Shown here: positions 15,702 to 24,171 of the stretch, piece after piece
Layout: each line of letters opens with the position of its first letter
Position numbering within the stretch: the first letter of the stretch is position 1
Source: JAFGOM01 sp964605795
Lineage (GTDB): Archaea; Halobacteriota; Methanomicrobia; Methanomicrobiales; Methanospirillaceae
Length of the DNA: 64,000 nt
Assembly (NCBI GenBank): GCA_964605795.1
Contig: CAZSDZ010000008.1
Location: forward strand, 1-64,000
Direction: 5' to 3'
Translations under genes and position numbers: made by a program
Notes under the pieces: model-generated
Databases searched by the model: none
What the model saw: only the letters and a program-made list of their open reading frames with translations
What the model was told of the DNA's origin: nothing

Positions 15702-17683
15702 TGAAAAAAGAACTGACAACAAATCAGGCCTTTGCGATAGAAGTTCTGTCATATTTCTCTGAGCGGAAGATCACGAAAAAATTCCCTGATGACATCCCTG
15801 ATGAGATTCGTGAATGTCTCCTGACGATGTATGAGGATCAGAAGAAAGTAGAAGATCCTGATTTTATCCTCGACGATGCAGGGTTTACTGCAGAGATGGA
15901 CAAACTCGTCTCATCAGGCCAGTTCACAGACTGGCTTGAGGAAGTCTTCCGTCCTCTTGCAGACGAGGTCATATCAGAAGATGCAGAGAAGTCAGAGACT
16001 GATACGATCGTTTCGGTTGCCTCTCCTATCATCCCGGTTACCAAACCGTTTGTTCCTGACAAAAAATCACAGGAAGTGCGTGATTTTTTTGCTGTTCACC
16101 AGATGATGGGAACTGAAATCCCGGAACTTCCTCCTAAAATCGAGAAAATTCTGAAAGACAAGGTACGTGATATCAAAAAGGAAGAAAATCCGTCGTTCAG
16201 ACTGACTCAGAAACAGTTCCAGATGTATCTCACTGAAGTTGCAGAAACAGTGGGATTTGAGGGATGGCTCTGTAAAACCTTCCCTCTCTCTGATAATGAA
16301 TCCGAGTATGGACATGATGAGGGAAGTTCGAAAATTCTGTATTCCGAATTAGTGGTGCCCCTTCCGGATTGGGTTAGTATGGAACGGTTCAACCGGTTGG
16401 AGCGATTTAACCGGGATAAATTCAGATGGCTGATGCGGGATCATGCTCGGGTATTAGAAGAACTCTCTTCTGATCCAGTGGTGATATCCCGAATCCATGA
16501 CCGTATCTTTTCACTGATAGAAAAAGATCTGCCTCACCAGACAAATACCGATCTCGCAACCATTATCCTCAACCGTGAACTTGAAGGACTAACCGATCCC
16601 TCCCGGGTGATCTCCGATGAGCAGGTAGAACAGATATTAAATCAGATGGTCAGGGAGTACGAACACACCCGGATTGAACCCTGTGAAGCGGTTGGTATCA
16701 TTGCAGCCCAGTCAATAGGAGAACCCGGTACCCAGATGACGATGCGGACATTCCACTATGCTGGTGTGGCCGAGATCAACGTTACCTTGGGTCTGCCTCG
16801 TCTTATCGAGATCATGGATGCAAGGAAAGAACCCTCAACGCCTACCATGACCATCTACTTACGAAGCGGGTATGCGACTGATCGTGACAAGGCCCGTGAA
16901 GTATCATGGTATATCGAAGCGGCCCCGCTCCAGGAGTTTGGTGATATCACGACAGATATGGCAAACATGCAGATTGTTGTCACCTTAAACAAGCAGGTCT
17001 GTGATAAACGCAAGATCTCTGTCGCAGATATCCTTGAAGCAGCACCCCGCAAAATCAAGGATCGCCGTCATTATCGTGATTTTGAGTGTGAGATCGATGA
17101 GAGCATCCCGAAAATGACCTTTATCCCAAAGGACCGTGAAAGTTACCAGAACCTGTTTCAGTTAAAGGAACATGTGCGAAATGTTATCGTGCAGGGAATC
17201 GATGATATCGAGCGTGTTGTGGTGCGAAAAGAGAACGGCGAGTATATCCTCTATACCGAAGGATCTAATCTTAAGGACGTCTTTGCTGTAAACGGGGTTG
17301 ATATAACCCGCACGAGGACAAACAATATTAACGAGATATCACACGTCCTTGGGATAGAAGCTGCCCGTAATGCTATTATTTATGAAGCTATTGCAACCCT
17401 GCAGGAACAGGGTATCATGGTTGATGTCAGGCATATCATGCTCGTAGCAGACATGATGTGCATGGAAGGGGAGGTCAAACAGATCGGCAGACATGGTATT
17501 GCAGGTGAGAAAGAGAGCGTCCTTTCACGGGCAGCATTCGAGGTCACGGTCAATCATCTGCTGGATGCAGCTGTTGCGCATGAATCAGATATTCTCTGTG
17601 GTGTGACCGAGAATGTGATTGTCGGCCAGCCGATTCAACTCGGGACTGGAGATGTTAAATTAGTTGTAAGACATACCTCATAG
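15701..17683 (+). CDS. rpoA2: RNA polymerase subunit A'' with long duplicated N-terminal extension
   Basis: The C-terminal part is ordinary A'': EPCEAVGIIAAQSIGEPGTQ begins at residue 326, followed by MTMRTFHYAGVAEINVTLG and the C-terminal clamp/cleft region. In other archaea that motif lies about 55-65 residues from the start, so this 660-residue protein has roughly 265 extra N-terminal residues. The extension is a duplication: residues ~15-86 and ~126-196 align by eye (I/L-P..I...L, K-x-E-[DN]-P-x-F-x-L, F..WL...F-x-PL), joined by a Ser/Pro/Val-rich linker (~95-120). A predicted helical stretch (~220-290) leads into the core. No intein, frameshift or stop interrupts it, and ATG 15701 is coupled to rpoA'. 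Core identity is certain; the role of the extension is unknown. Confidence 0.95.
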   Translation: MKKELTTNQAFAIEVLSYFSERKITKKFPDDIPDEIRECLLTMYEDQKKVEDPDFILDDAGFTAEMDKLVSSGQFTDWLEEVFRPLADEVISEDAEKSETDTIVSVASPIIPVTKPFVPDKKSQEVRDFFAVHQMMGTEIPELPPKIEKILKDKVRDIKKEENPSFRLTQKQFQMYLTEVAETVGFEGWLCKTFPLSDNESEYGHDEGSSKILYSELVVPLPDWVSMERFNRLERFNRDKFRWLMRDHARVLEELSSDPVVISRIHDRIFSLIEKDLPHQTNTDLATIILNRELEGLTDPSRVISDEQVEQILNQMVREYEHTRIEPCEAVGIIAAQSIGEPGTQMTMRTFHYAGVAEINVTLGLPRLIEIMDARKEPSTPTMTIYLRSGYATDRDKAREVSWYIEAAPLQEFGDITTDMANMQIVVTLNKQVCDKRKISVADILEAAPRKIKDRRHYRDFECEIDESIPKMTFIPKDRESYQNLFQLKEHVRNVIVQGIDDIERVVVRKENGEYILYTEGSNLKDVFAVNGVDITRTRTNNINEISHVLGIEAARNAIIYEAIATLQEQGIMVDVRHIMLVADMMCMEGEVKQIGRHGIAGEKESVLSRAAFEVTVNHLLDAAVAHESDILCGVTENVIVGQPIQLGTGDVKLVVRHTS

Positions 17684-17694
17684 GAAGAATTGAA

Positions 17695-17982
17695 ATGGAT
17701 TTTAATACGTCGCTCAGGCGAGCAATAAAGACCGGAAACGTAATTCTCGGACAGAATGAGACCGCTGTCTGTATCGAAGAGAAGAAAGCAAAACTTGTTG
17801 TGATGGCTGAAAACTGCCCTATTGCATTCCGGAAGAAGATAGAAGAAAGAGAGGATACTTCCCTTTATATCTATGAAGGCTCAAGTGTTCAGCTTGGTCG
17901 TGCCTGTGGTAAACCCTTTATGGTTAGTGCCCTTGCTATTGTCGAGCCGGGAGAATCAGACATTCTCTCTATTACCAGGTAG
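17695..17982 (+). CDS. rpl30e: Ribosomal protein eL30
   Basis: This 95-residue member of the L7Ae/L30e RNA-binding family contains TGNVILGQNET near the N-terminus, KLVVMAENCP, and ends with SVQLGRACGKPF followed by a short strand. It stands between rpoA'' and nusA, the standard archaeal order. AGGAAG lies eight bases before ATG. Confidence 0.92.
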   Translation: MDFNTSLRRAIKTGNVILGQNETAVCIEEKKAKLVVMAENCPIAFRKKIEEREDTSLYIYEGSSVQLGRACGKPFMVSALAIVEPGESDILSITR

Positions 17983-17990
17983 GTCGGGAT

Positions 17991-18419
17991 ATGGGAGTTG
18001 TTCTCAATGAAGAGAGCATGGCTCGCATTGCCCAGTTTGAGAAACTGACCGGTGCGGGAAGCAGAGACTGCATTATGGATAATGAACATGAGCGGTTGAT
18101 ATTTGTGGTAAACACCGGAGAGATGGGATTTGCAATCGGAAAAAAAGGCGTCAATATACGGAAAGCTGCAGATGCCTTTGGCAAGGAAGTCCAGGTGGTT
18201 GAGTACTCAGACGATCCTGCACAGTTTTTACGGAACTGTTTTCATCCTGCAAAGATCAGGGAGATACAGTTTACTGAAGTAGATGACGGAAAAATTGCTC
18301 ATGTCATGGTCATGGATGATGACCGTGGTATCGCCATCGGGAAGTCCGGGCGCAATATTAATCGGGCAAAGGAACTGGCCCGCAGGCAGCATCAGATCGT
18401 CAATGTAATTCTTGAGTAA
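17991..18419 (+). CDS. nusA: NusA-like transcription factor (KH domains only)
   Basis: This 142-residue archaeal NusA consists of two KH domains without the bacterial N-terminal polymerase-binding or S1 domains. GEMGFAIGKKGVNIRKA and RGIAIGKSGRNINRAKEL are the two GXXG-type RNA-binding loops. It closes the RNA polymerase operon here; rpsL-rpsG-fusA, which follow in many archaea, are absent and a T-rich stretch (18436-18455) follows. Confidence 0.92.
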   Translation: MGVVLNEESMARIAQFEKLTGAGSRDCIMDNEHERLIFVVNTGEMGFAIGKKGVNIRKAADAFGKEVQVVEYSDDPAQFLRNCFHPAKIREIQFTEVDDGKIAHVMVMDDDRGIAIGKSGRNINRAKELARRQHQIVNVILE

Positions 18420-18501
18420 CAGATTAATCGTATATTCCTTCTTTTTCCCTATTTTTGCGAGAACTATCCTGCGTAACAAATTGCAGGAATGGAGGCCATA
18501 C

Positions 18502-18509
18502 TTTTATAT
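18502..18509 (+). promoter_or_regulatory. TATA box for the 18533 gene
   Basis: TTTTATAT lies about 27 bases before ATG 18533. The predicted transcription start is at the start codon, so this is likely a leaderless gene. Confidence 0.4.
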
Positions 18510-18532
18510 TGTCTGAAGAAAGATAGTCTCCT

Positions 18533-19282
18533 ATGACCTTACAAAAGCGGTATGGAGTAGTCATCGGGGTGATTCTGCTCGTGCTCTTATTCGTTTCCCT
18601 GGTCTCTGCATGTGATACGGTTATGCAACCTGATAAAGAGAAAGAAGTAGCAGTCCAGATAAATCAGATGGGGAGGGATTATACCTTTATCTTCCGTGGT
18701 GGTGCAGGCCAGTCACAGGTGAAGGATATTGCCGTAGAGGTGATAGCCCCGGACGGAACAGAACAGACCGGTACTCTCTCTCCTGACCGGGTAGGTAATG
18801 AGGTAACGATCACCGGTACCGGGTGTGGAGACCGGATTGTCGTCACAGTTACGTATATGAACGGGTATTATTATGTTATCAATGATGATGTCATGGATGT
18901 TATCAGTGGCTTTTGTGATACCCAGTACTATGTTGCACAAAATCCCTGTGAGGGAACTTCAGCATCATCCTACATGCAACCGGGAGACGTTGTTGCCATT
19001 CCTGATGACCGGAGTGTAATAATCCAGGCAAACCCGAATTTAAACGAACTCGAAGTTCAGTTTCGAGGGGGATTCGGGCAGAATATTCTCTCGTATATTG
19101 AGGTTGAATTTATCGAGCCTGACGGAACCCATGAAGTGAAAGAACTGAAAAACAGATCCGGTGACGAGGTAACCTTCACCTCTACCCAGTGTATCGGGAG
19201 GGTTGTTGCAACAGCATACTTCATGGATGGGATGTCATACCGGTTCTATGATACCCTCATCAGATTTTTAGGCAGATATTAG
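18533..19282 (+). CDS. Exported, probably lipid-anchored protein with two copies of one beta domain
   Basis: The 249-residue protein has a signal segment (residues 8-26) ending in a lipobox-like VSAC, so Cys27 could be lipid-modified. The rest holds two copies of the same domain: residues ~50-127 (FIFRGGAGQ ... VTYMNGYYYV) and ~174-245 (VQFRGGFGQ ... AYFMDGMSYRF). Each copy has F-R-G-G-x-G-Q, an E-x-[IF]-x-P-D-G-T turn, a conserved Cys ([TS]-x-C-x-[GD]-R) and a final aromatic strand. An additional Cys pair (C128, C139) lies in the linker. I do not recognise the family. It stands alone after nusA with its own promoter. Confidence 0.75.
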   Translation: MTLQKRYGVVIGVILLVLLFVSLVSACDTVMQPDKEKEVAVQINQMGRDYTFIFRGGAGQSQVKDIAVEVIAPDGTEQTGTLSPDRVGNEVTITGTGCGDRIVVTVTYMNGYYYVINDDVMDVISGFCDTQYYVAQNPCEGTSASSYMQPGDVVAIPDDRSVIIQANPNLNELEVQFRGGFGQNILSYIEVEFIEPDGTHEVKELKNRSGDEVTFTSTQCIGRVVATAYFMDGMSYRFYDTLIRFLGRY

Positions 19283-19290
19283 GATTTTGA

Positions 19291-19341
19291 ACCATCTTTT
19301 TCTTTTTTTTTAGATGATACCGGAATAATCCGGGAAAAAAA
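19291..19341. terminator. Bidirectional terminator
   Basis: A T-rich run (19297-19311, plus strand) is followed by the hairpin CCGGA-ATAA-TCCGG (19320-19333) and then A7 (19335-19341). A7 reads as T7 directly at the 3' end of the minus-strand tRNA-Arg. It can serve both the 18533 gene and the tRNA. Confidence 0.5.
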
Positions 19342-19342
19342 G

Positions 19343-19417
19343 CGGACCTGAGGGGATTCGAACCCCCGACATTCGGGTTAGAAGCCCGACGCTCTATCCT
19401 GGCTAAGCCACAGATCC
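19343..19417 (-). tRNA. tRNA-Arg (anticodon TCT)
   Basis: On the minus strand the acceptor GGATCTG pairs with CAGGTCC, with discriminator G. The D arm is TGGCTTAGCCAGGATAGAGC. The anticodon stem encloses loop CTTCTAA (TCT). The T arm is GGGGGTTCGAATCCCC. CCA is not encoded, there is no intron, and a T7 run follows immediately. Confidence 0.95.
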
Positions 19418-19479
19418 TTCGCCTTTATAGTGTACTCATCAAAGGAAATGAATATTTGGGTTTCCCATGATGGGAACGA

Positions 19480-19872
19480 TTATTTTGCCCGGAATCGTAC
19501 CGGACGTACAACCTCGACCCGTCTTGGGTTTATCAAGGTACACTCAAGGATCGCTTTTATTGTTGAATCGCCGATATATTTTGCCTTGATCCGGGCGAAG
19601 GTTCGTTCCCGTTCGATAACATACATCCCATGGGCAACATCAACAGACTGCTTGATATTTATCGATAATGCTATCAGTTCAAGGATGATTCCCGTGTCGC
19701 CCGGGTTTAAGTCTTCACAGTTCTCAGAGGTCATAAAGATCGACTCGCCCGGCTTTACACCTGCAACAGAGATGATATTATGTGCACTGTTCAGCTCGAT
19801 GGTCCTCGGGATTCCTTTTTTGAGTTCCTTGATGACATGAGCTGATATCCCAGTAAGTATTACGCATTCCAT
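19480..19872 (-). CDS. DUF22-like archaeal protein
   Basis: This 130-residue soluble beta-rich protein resembles the archaeal family known as DUF22, a recollection made by eye. Features include an N-terminal VILTGISAHVIKELKKG, a central PGESIFM turn and a GDTGIILE strand, ending in VEVVRPVRFRAK. GGGTGAT before the ATG overlaps the stop of the upstream PAC2 gene, which indicates a two-gene operon. No catalytic motif is visible. Function unknown. Confidence 0.7.
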   Translation of the reverse strand: MECVILTGISAHVIKELKKGIPRTIELNSAHNIISVAGVKPGESIFMTSENCEDLNPGDTGIILELIALSINIKQSVDVAHGMYVIERERTFARIKAKYIGDSTIKAILECTLINPRRVEVVRPVRFRAK

Positions 19873-19877
19873 TTATA

Positions 19878-20612
19878 TCACCCGTACATGGGAAGATTCT
19901 CCCGTTTCATGATCTTATCCTCTTCTGCATTCTCAATATCCGCAGCCAGCTGGCGCATCGATGATTCTATCTCTTCTGCCTGTTCATACAGGGGTTCGAG
20001 GTCGATCCCGAGAGAGAAGAATTTATTGACCAGGTCAACGATAGAGGCAGCCGCACGGGGATCCGGTGCATTGATTGTCTCTCCCATCAGGCCGAGGGCC
20101 GGTATTCCCCGGGTTTTACACTCGATGAGAATGCTTGCGGCAATCCCTGAGATACTCCCGATAGGGAGAACAAATGCCAGATCTCCAATCTTCTCAAGCA
20201 TCTGTGTTGTTGTTGCAACACAGAAGAGACGTTTCTCATTCTCATTGGTGATAAGTCCGGCGAGGTTTATGACAGCACTGACCTCAAATGGCTCGATCCA
20301 GTCTATGATGGCATCAGCAACCTCGTAGCATATCGAAGGAGGGACCGGAATATCGGCAAGAATTGCAATAAGTCCTTCCCGTTCATAAATCCGTACCGGG
20401 ATGTTTATAATCCCGTTCCCCATCATGGCCATGGGTGGAAAGAACCTGCTTGTTATCCATCCGATCTCGGTAAATTCCAGTTGATCGATTAGATATGCAA
20501 GAGCGATGCTGCCAACAAGTCCGCTTCCGGGAAACCCGATGATAACATGAGGATTCTTCTCTTTTGGTGGGGAGGCATGGATGATTACATCGGTCCTTTT
20601 CTCTTCTGTCAT
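19878..20612 (-). CDS. PAC2-family protein (proteasome assembly chaperone-like)
   Basis: This 244-residue member of the PAC2 superfamily has the signature VIIGFPGSGLVGSIALAYLI at the N-terminus, and GSISGIAASILIE plus LGLMGET farther on. In eukaryotes PAC2 helps assemble the 20S proteasome; archaeal homologs are common but their role is less settled. A short C-terminal helix ends in a NLPMYG tail, which could dock to a ring surface (inference). It is followed directly by the DUF22-like gene. Confidence 0.87.
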   Translation of the reverse strand: MTEEKRTDVIIHASPPKEKNPHVIIGFPGSGLVGSIALAYLIDQLEFTEIGWITSRFFPPMAMMGNGIINIPVRIYEREGLIAILADIPVPPSICYEVADAIIDWIEPFEVSAVINLAGLITNENEKRLFCVATTTQMLEKIGDLAFVLPIGSISGIAASILIECKTRGIPALGLMGETINAPDPRAAASIVDLVNKFFSLGIDLEPLYEQAEEIESSMRQLAADIENAEEDKIMKRENLPMYG

Positions 20613-21038
20613 TCATAACAGTATTGTCATCCTCGGAAAAAGGGTTATCTCTCCTGAAATAATTGTGGGTATTGGTATTTTATTCGGGTTTTTCCTCTGA
20701 AATCCGCCAGGTTGAATACCGGTATCCCGTTCTGGTTATGGTTGCCGTTTTTTACATGTAACCGTGTATTCTGGTTTTTGGCACACATATCAGGAACGGA
20801 TTCCTGCAGTTCCACAATTTTCTCGATCTTCTGTCTCATCTCCGCACCGAAACCGGTTTGCATTGCTCCATTGGATTATTAAGAGACAAATTACAACACT
20901 ATGTGCAGTTGTGCAGGTCTGGATTATACTGAACAGATATCCCCATTATCTACCAGGGTCGTGTAAACCATTTACCATCCCTTGCCCGGGTCCTGCCGAT
21001 ACGGTAATTCCTTGATGCAGAGATGCAGGAGAGATACG
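20613..21038. other. Intergenic stretch with one doubtful small frame
   Basis: About 425 bases. A minus-strand frame (20645-20863, 72 codons, MQTGFGAEMRQKIEKIVELQ...) has GGAG just two bases before its ATG and mildly protein-like N-terminal composition but no known domain. I leave it uncalled at about 20% likelihood. No RNA gene was recognised. Confidence 0.35.
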
Positions 21039-21353
21039 ATGCAGGAATATAAAATTAAACGAACGGTTATAATGGAACTTGAAAAGAACATAAAAGAGCA
21101 GCTCACCATCTGTTTCGGGGTACAGCCAAATGAAGAGAACAATCACTTCTGGATCGAGTATGGGGTGCTGGATAGACTCGAAGTAAGGCTGGGTGATACG
21201 AAAAAGACTCTCTTGGTACATACCATCACCAAAGATGGAGTAACCGATGATGAACTCATTCTGGATACCAACCGGCGTTTCCGGAAATACTTAGATGCCG
21301 TGACCGGGTACAACTCCAAAGAACGTGCAAAAACAATGAAAAGTGTCGAATAG
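21039..21353 (+). CDS. Small conserved archaeal protein (DUF5611-like)
   Basis: This 104-residue acidic/basic soluble protein begins MQEYKIKRTVIMELEKNIKE. I chose ATG 21039 over an upstream in-frame start (20982) because AGGAGAG lies seven bases before it. Composition and length match a small conserved family in methanogens that I recall as DUF5611. It is convergent with leuS, the two stops lying 12 bases apart. Function unknown. Confidence 0.72.
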   Translation: MQEYKIKRTVIMELEKNIKEQLTICFGVQPNEENNHFWIEYGVLDRLEVRLGDTKKTLLVHTITKDGVTDDELILDTNRRFRKYLDAVTGYNSKERAKTMKSVE

Positions 21354-21365
21354 ATTCGGCACCTG

Positions 21366-24155
21366 TCACATAATAATAATTGCCGGTTTAAAGGGAAGAG
21401 CTGACTGTGCCTTACTGTGATGGCATTCCCCTGCCCTGTATACTGTCACAGTAAGGGAAAATTCCCGCTCGAGGAACTCTTTTGCAGAGATAAAGAGATC
21501 ATATTCACAAAGCCGGCTTTGTATAAGATTAGAGACGAGGTCTGGCGGGAGCCGGTGGATAAGGGAGGTACATTGCTTTACTGTATCTATGGTCTCCTTT
21601 CCCTTTTGTTTCATAATCTCATCCTGCATGATATCCTTTATCAGGTTCCTGTTCTGGGGAGATTCTGCAACCTGCCGGAATATGTCCCATTTCCATTCAG
21701 GAGCGATGCAGATAGAGATTTCTTCCGGCTTAATCTTTATTATCCGTAAAATTGACTCGATATCTTCGACAGTCCGTGCAAGGAGTTCCTCGCTCAGTTC
21801 TGCGTCTGCGCATATTGCTGTTTTGTCAACGACAGGCCAGGGTGCAGTAGAGACCAGTCTGCCTTCGTTGGCTTCCTGATACAGTTCCTCACAAGTATAG
21901 GGGATAATGGGAGCGACCAGCCTCATCCATACCGATGCAAAGAAAAAAAGGGTTGTACTGGCATCTTTTCCCTGAATATTTCCGGTCCTTCGCCGATACC
22001 ACCTGAGATCGGCTTCGACCGCATAAAACATCTCGTACAGTGCCTGTCGTGTCTGAAACCGCTCCATTGCAGCGGTTCCTTTTGCAACATGATCCTGCAT
22101 CCGTGACATGAGCCAGGCGTCAACGGGATGAGCTGGACCTTTAGCCTCCATGCAGCTTTGAATCGTGGCAACAAACTTTTCAATCTGTTTCTTTGTAGAG
22201 GCAACGAGGTCGTTTCTCCAGTCAAAATCCTGCCAGGGTTCACCACTCCCGATAAGGAACATCCTGACCGTATCGGCTCCGAAATCATTGATGGCATCCT
22301 CAAGGAGGTATACATTTCCTTTAGAAGAGGACATCTTTGCCCCGTTTAGAAGACCCATACCAAAGACAACCATTCCCAGGGGGAGGAGTTCTCTCGGGAA
22401 AATCGCACAATGATGAAATATCTGGAAGGTAAGATGATTTGATATAAGATCTTTTGCTGAGAACCGGTAGTTGTACGGATACCAGTATAAAAATTCCCTT
22501 CTCAGTTCTTCGAGGAGTTCGGGTTCTGGAAGCCCGTCCTGCTTTTTTCCAAGGAATATATAATCAAAAACCGCCGGCGTCAATAACTGTGGATCAATCT
22601 TTTTAATACCTGCCGCTATCGTGTAATATGCCATGTATATTGTCGAATCAGACAGGGGTTCGATGAGCCATTCCGGATCCCATGGTAACCTGGTTCCAAG
22701 ACCGATACGGCGGGTGCATGCCCAATCGTTCAACCAGTCAACGGTCCGGTCAAATTCAGCACGCACTTCCGGAGGAACAAGGTCCATCCTTTTTAACTGT
22801 TCATGAACCTGTTCTTTCCATTGGGGATTACTGTACGAGAGGAACCACTGGTCATGGAGAACCTTGACATAGACCCTGCTGTTGCATCTGCAAACCACCG
22901 GCCTTATATCAAACTCATACATGATTATCGAACCATGCTGATCTGCAAGGATAATGCTTACCTCTTCACGTGCTATCTTTACCGGTTTGCCACCGTATTT
23001 TTCACGCATCTTTCCGGTCGCATGTTCTGCCGAGTAGACCTGCTGGGTCAAATCCTCAAGCCTTGGATCGTTCTGGTCAGTGATTCCTGCAGATTCAACC
23101 GCTTCAACCGCGGGTGCTGTGCCGAATCCGTCAACCTGAATAAGGCCGATAGGAGAGATGGTGGAGTACTTACCCTCCTGCTGCAGGTCACGCAGTGCAA
23201 TATAATCGTATGGTGCATGAGCAGGGACACTCATCACAAGACCGGTAGCCATGTCAGGATCAACAAAGGATGCAGGCAGGATAGGGACATCACCACAGAG
23301 GTCATGAAAAACGACCCGGTCAACAAGAAGGGAGCCATGAATGGTGCCCAGCTCTTTGATATCGTGATCCTGCAGGCTCAGCTTTCCCATCGCTTCCCGA
23401 CTTACGATCCAGACCTGTCCATCGATCTCTATCCGCACATACTCGGTATCAGGATTGACCCAGAGATTCGTGACCCCGTACACGGTCTCGGGCCGCAGGG
23501 TTGCACAGGGAATATACCCCTCATCGCACGAGAAGAGAACGAGTGTAAACTGTTGAATCTGGGCGGTATCACCTTCGAGGAGATCGTGATCTCCGACAGG
23601 ATTATCACACTGGGTACAGTATCGTACCGGGTGTGCACCCTTTACGACATAACCGGCATTTTTGAGGTGATCCCACTGCCATTCAATGAATTTGCTGTAT
23701 GTTGGTTCAATCGTGGTAAAGGTCCGGCTCCAGTCGATAGAGAGACCAGCTGCCGTCATAACCCGCTGGTACTCCTGGGAGAAGTACGTGACGATATTTA
23801 TCGGATCGGTGAATGTCGCAAGAACGTCATCCGGGACTCGATAAAGATCCCGGTAAAGGGTAATAGCACTCTGATCCTGCCGTGCAATCCGTTTGGATAT
23901 CCCGATAACCGGTGCACCCGTTACATGAAAAGCCATCGGGTACAAAACTTCCTTTTCCCGCATCCGCCAGAAGCGTGCGATCACATCTGGGACGATATAG
24001 GTCCTGCCATGACCGACATGCATCGCACCGCTCGGATACGGGTATGCAACAGTGAGATAGAATTTTTCTTTGTCAGAGGGTCTTGCAGTAAATGTCTCTT
24101 CCCATCTCTGCATGAGGTTAAGAGGGCCTGCCTCCTTGGTTTTGTTGGTATCCAC
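21366..24155 (-). CDS. leuS: Leucyl-tRNA synthetase (archaeal type)
   Basis: This 929-residue class I synthetase charges tRNA-Leu. The HIGH motif appears as MHVGHG at residues 45-50, and KMSKS as GAKMSSSKGN around residue 620. The CP1 editing domain lies between them (for example HVTGAPVIG, LRPETVYGVTN). The start is GTG 24155, with GGTGA seven bases upstream; it lies 16 bases after the PIN-ATPase stop. A 462-codon frame on the opposite strand (22803-24191) is its antisense shadow. Confidence 0.96.
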   Translation of the reverse strand: MDTNKTKEAGPLNLMQRWEETFTARPSDKEKFYLTVAYPYPSGAMHVGHGRTYIVPDVIARFWRMREKEVLYPMAFHVTGAPVIGISKRIARQDQSAITLYRDLYRVPDDVLATFTDPINIVTYFSQEYQRVMTAAGLSIDWSRTFTTIEPTYSKFIEWQWDHLKNAGYVVKGAHPVRYCTQCDNPVGDHDLLEGDTAQIQQFTLVLFSCDEGYIPCATLRPETVYGVTNLWVNPDTEYVRIEIDGQVWIVSREAMGKLSLQDHDIKELGTIHGSLLVDRVVFHDLCGDVPILPASFVDPDMATGLVMSVPAHAPYDYIALRDLQQEGKYSTISPIGLIQVDGFGTAPAVEAVESAGITDQNDPRLEDLTQQVYSAEHATGKMREKYGGKPVKIAREEVSIILADQHGSIIMYEFDIRPVVCRCNSRVYVKVLHDQWFLSYSNPQWKEQVHEQLKRMDLVPPEVRAEFDRTVDWLNDWACTRRIGLGTRLPWDPEWLIEPLSDSTIYMAYYTIAAGIKKIDPQLLTPAVFDYIFLGKKQDGLPEPELLEELRREFLYWYPYNYRFSAKDLISNHLTFQIFHHCAIFPRELLPLGMVVFGMGLLNGAKMSSSKGNVYLLEDAINDFGADTVRMFLIGSGEPWQDFDWRNDLVASTKKQIEKFVATIQSCMEAKGPAHPVDAWLMSRMQDHVAKGTAAMERFQTRQALYEMFYAVEADLRWYRRRTGNIQGKDASTTLFFFASVWMRLVAPIIPYTCEELYQEANEGRLVSTAPWPVVDKTAICADAELSEELLARTVEDIESILRIIKIKPEEISICIAPEWKWDIFRQVAESPQNRNLIKDIMQDEIMKQKGKETIDTVKQCTSLIHRLPPDLVSNLIQSRLCEYDLFISAKEFLEREFSLTVTVYRAGECHHSKAQSALPFKPAIIIM

Positions 24156-24171
24156 TCCTGGTCACCTTCCC

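Noticed and set aside
19430..19840. 136-codon plus-strand frame
   Set aside because: Antisense to the DUF22-like gene, which has a proper ribosome site and operon context.
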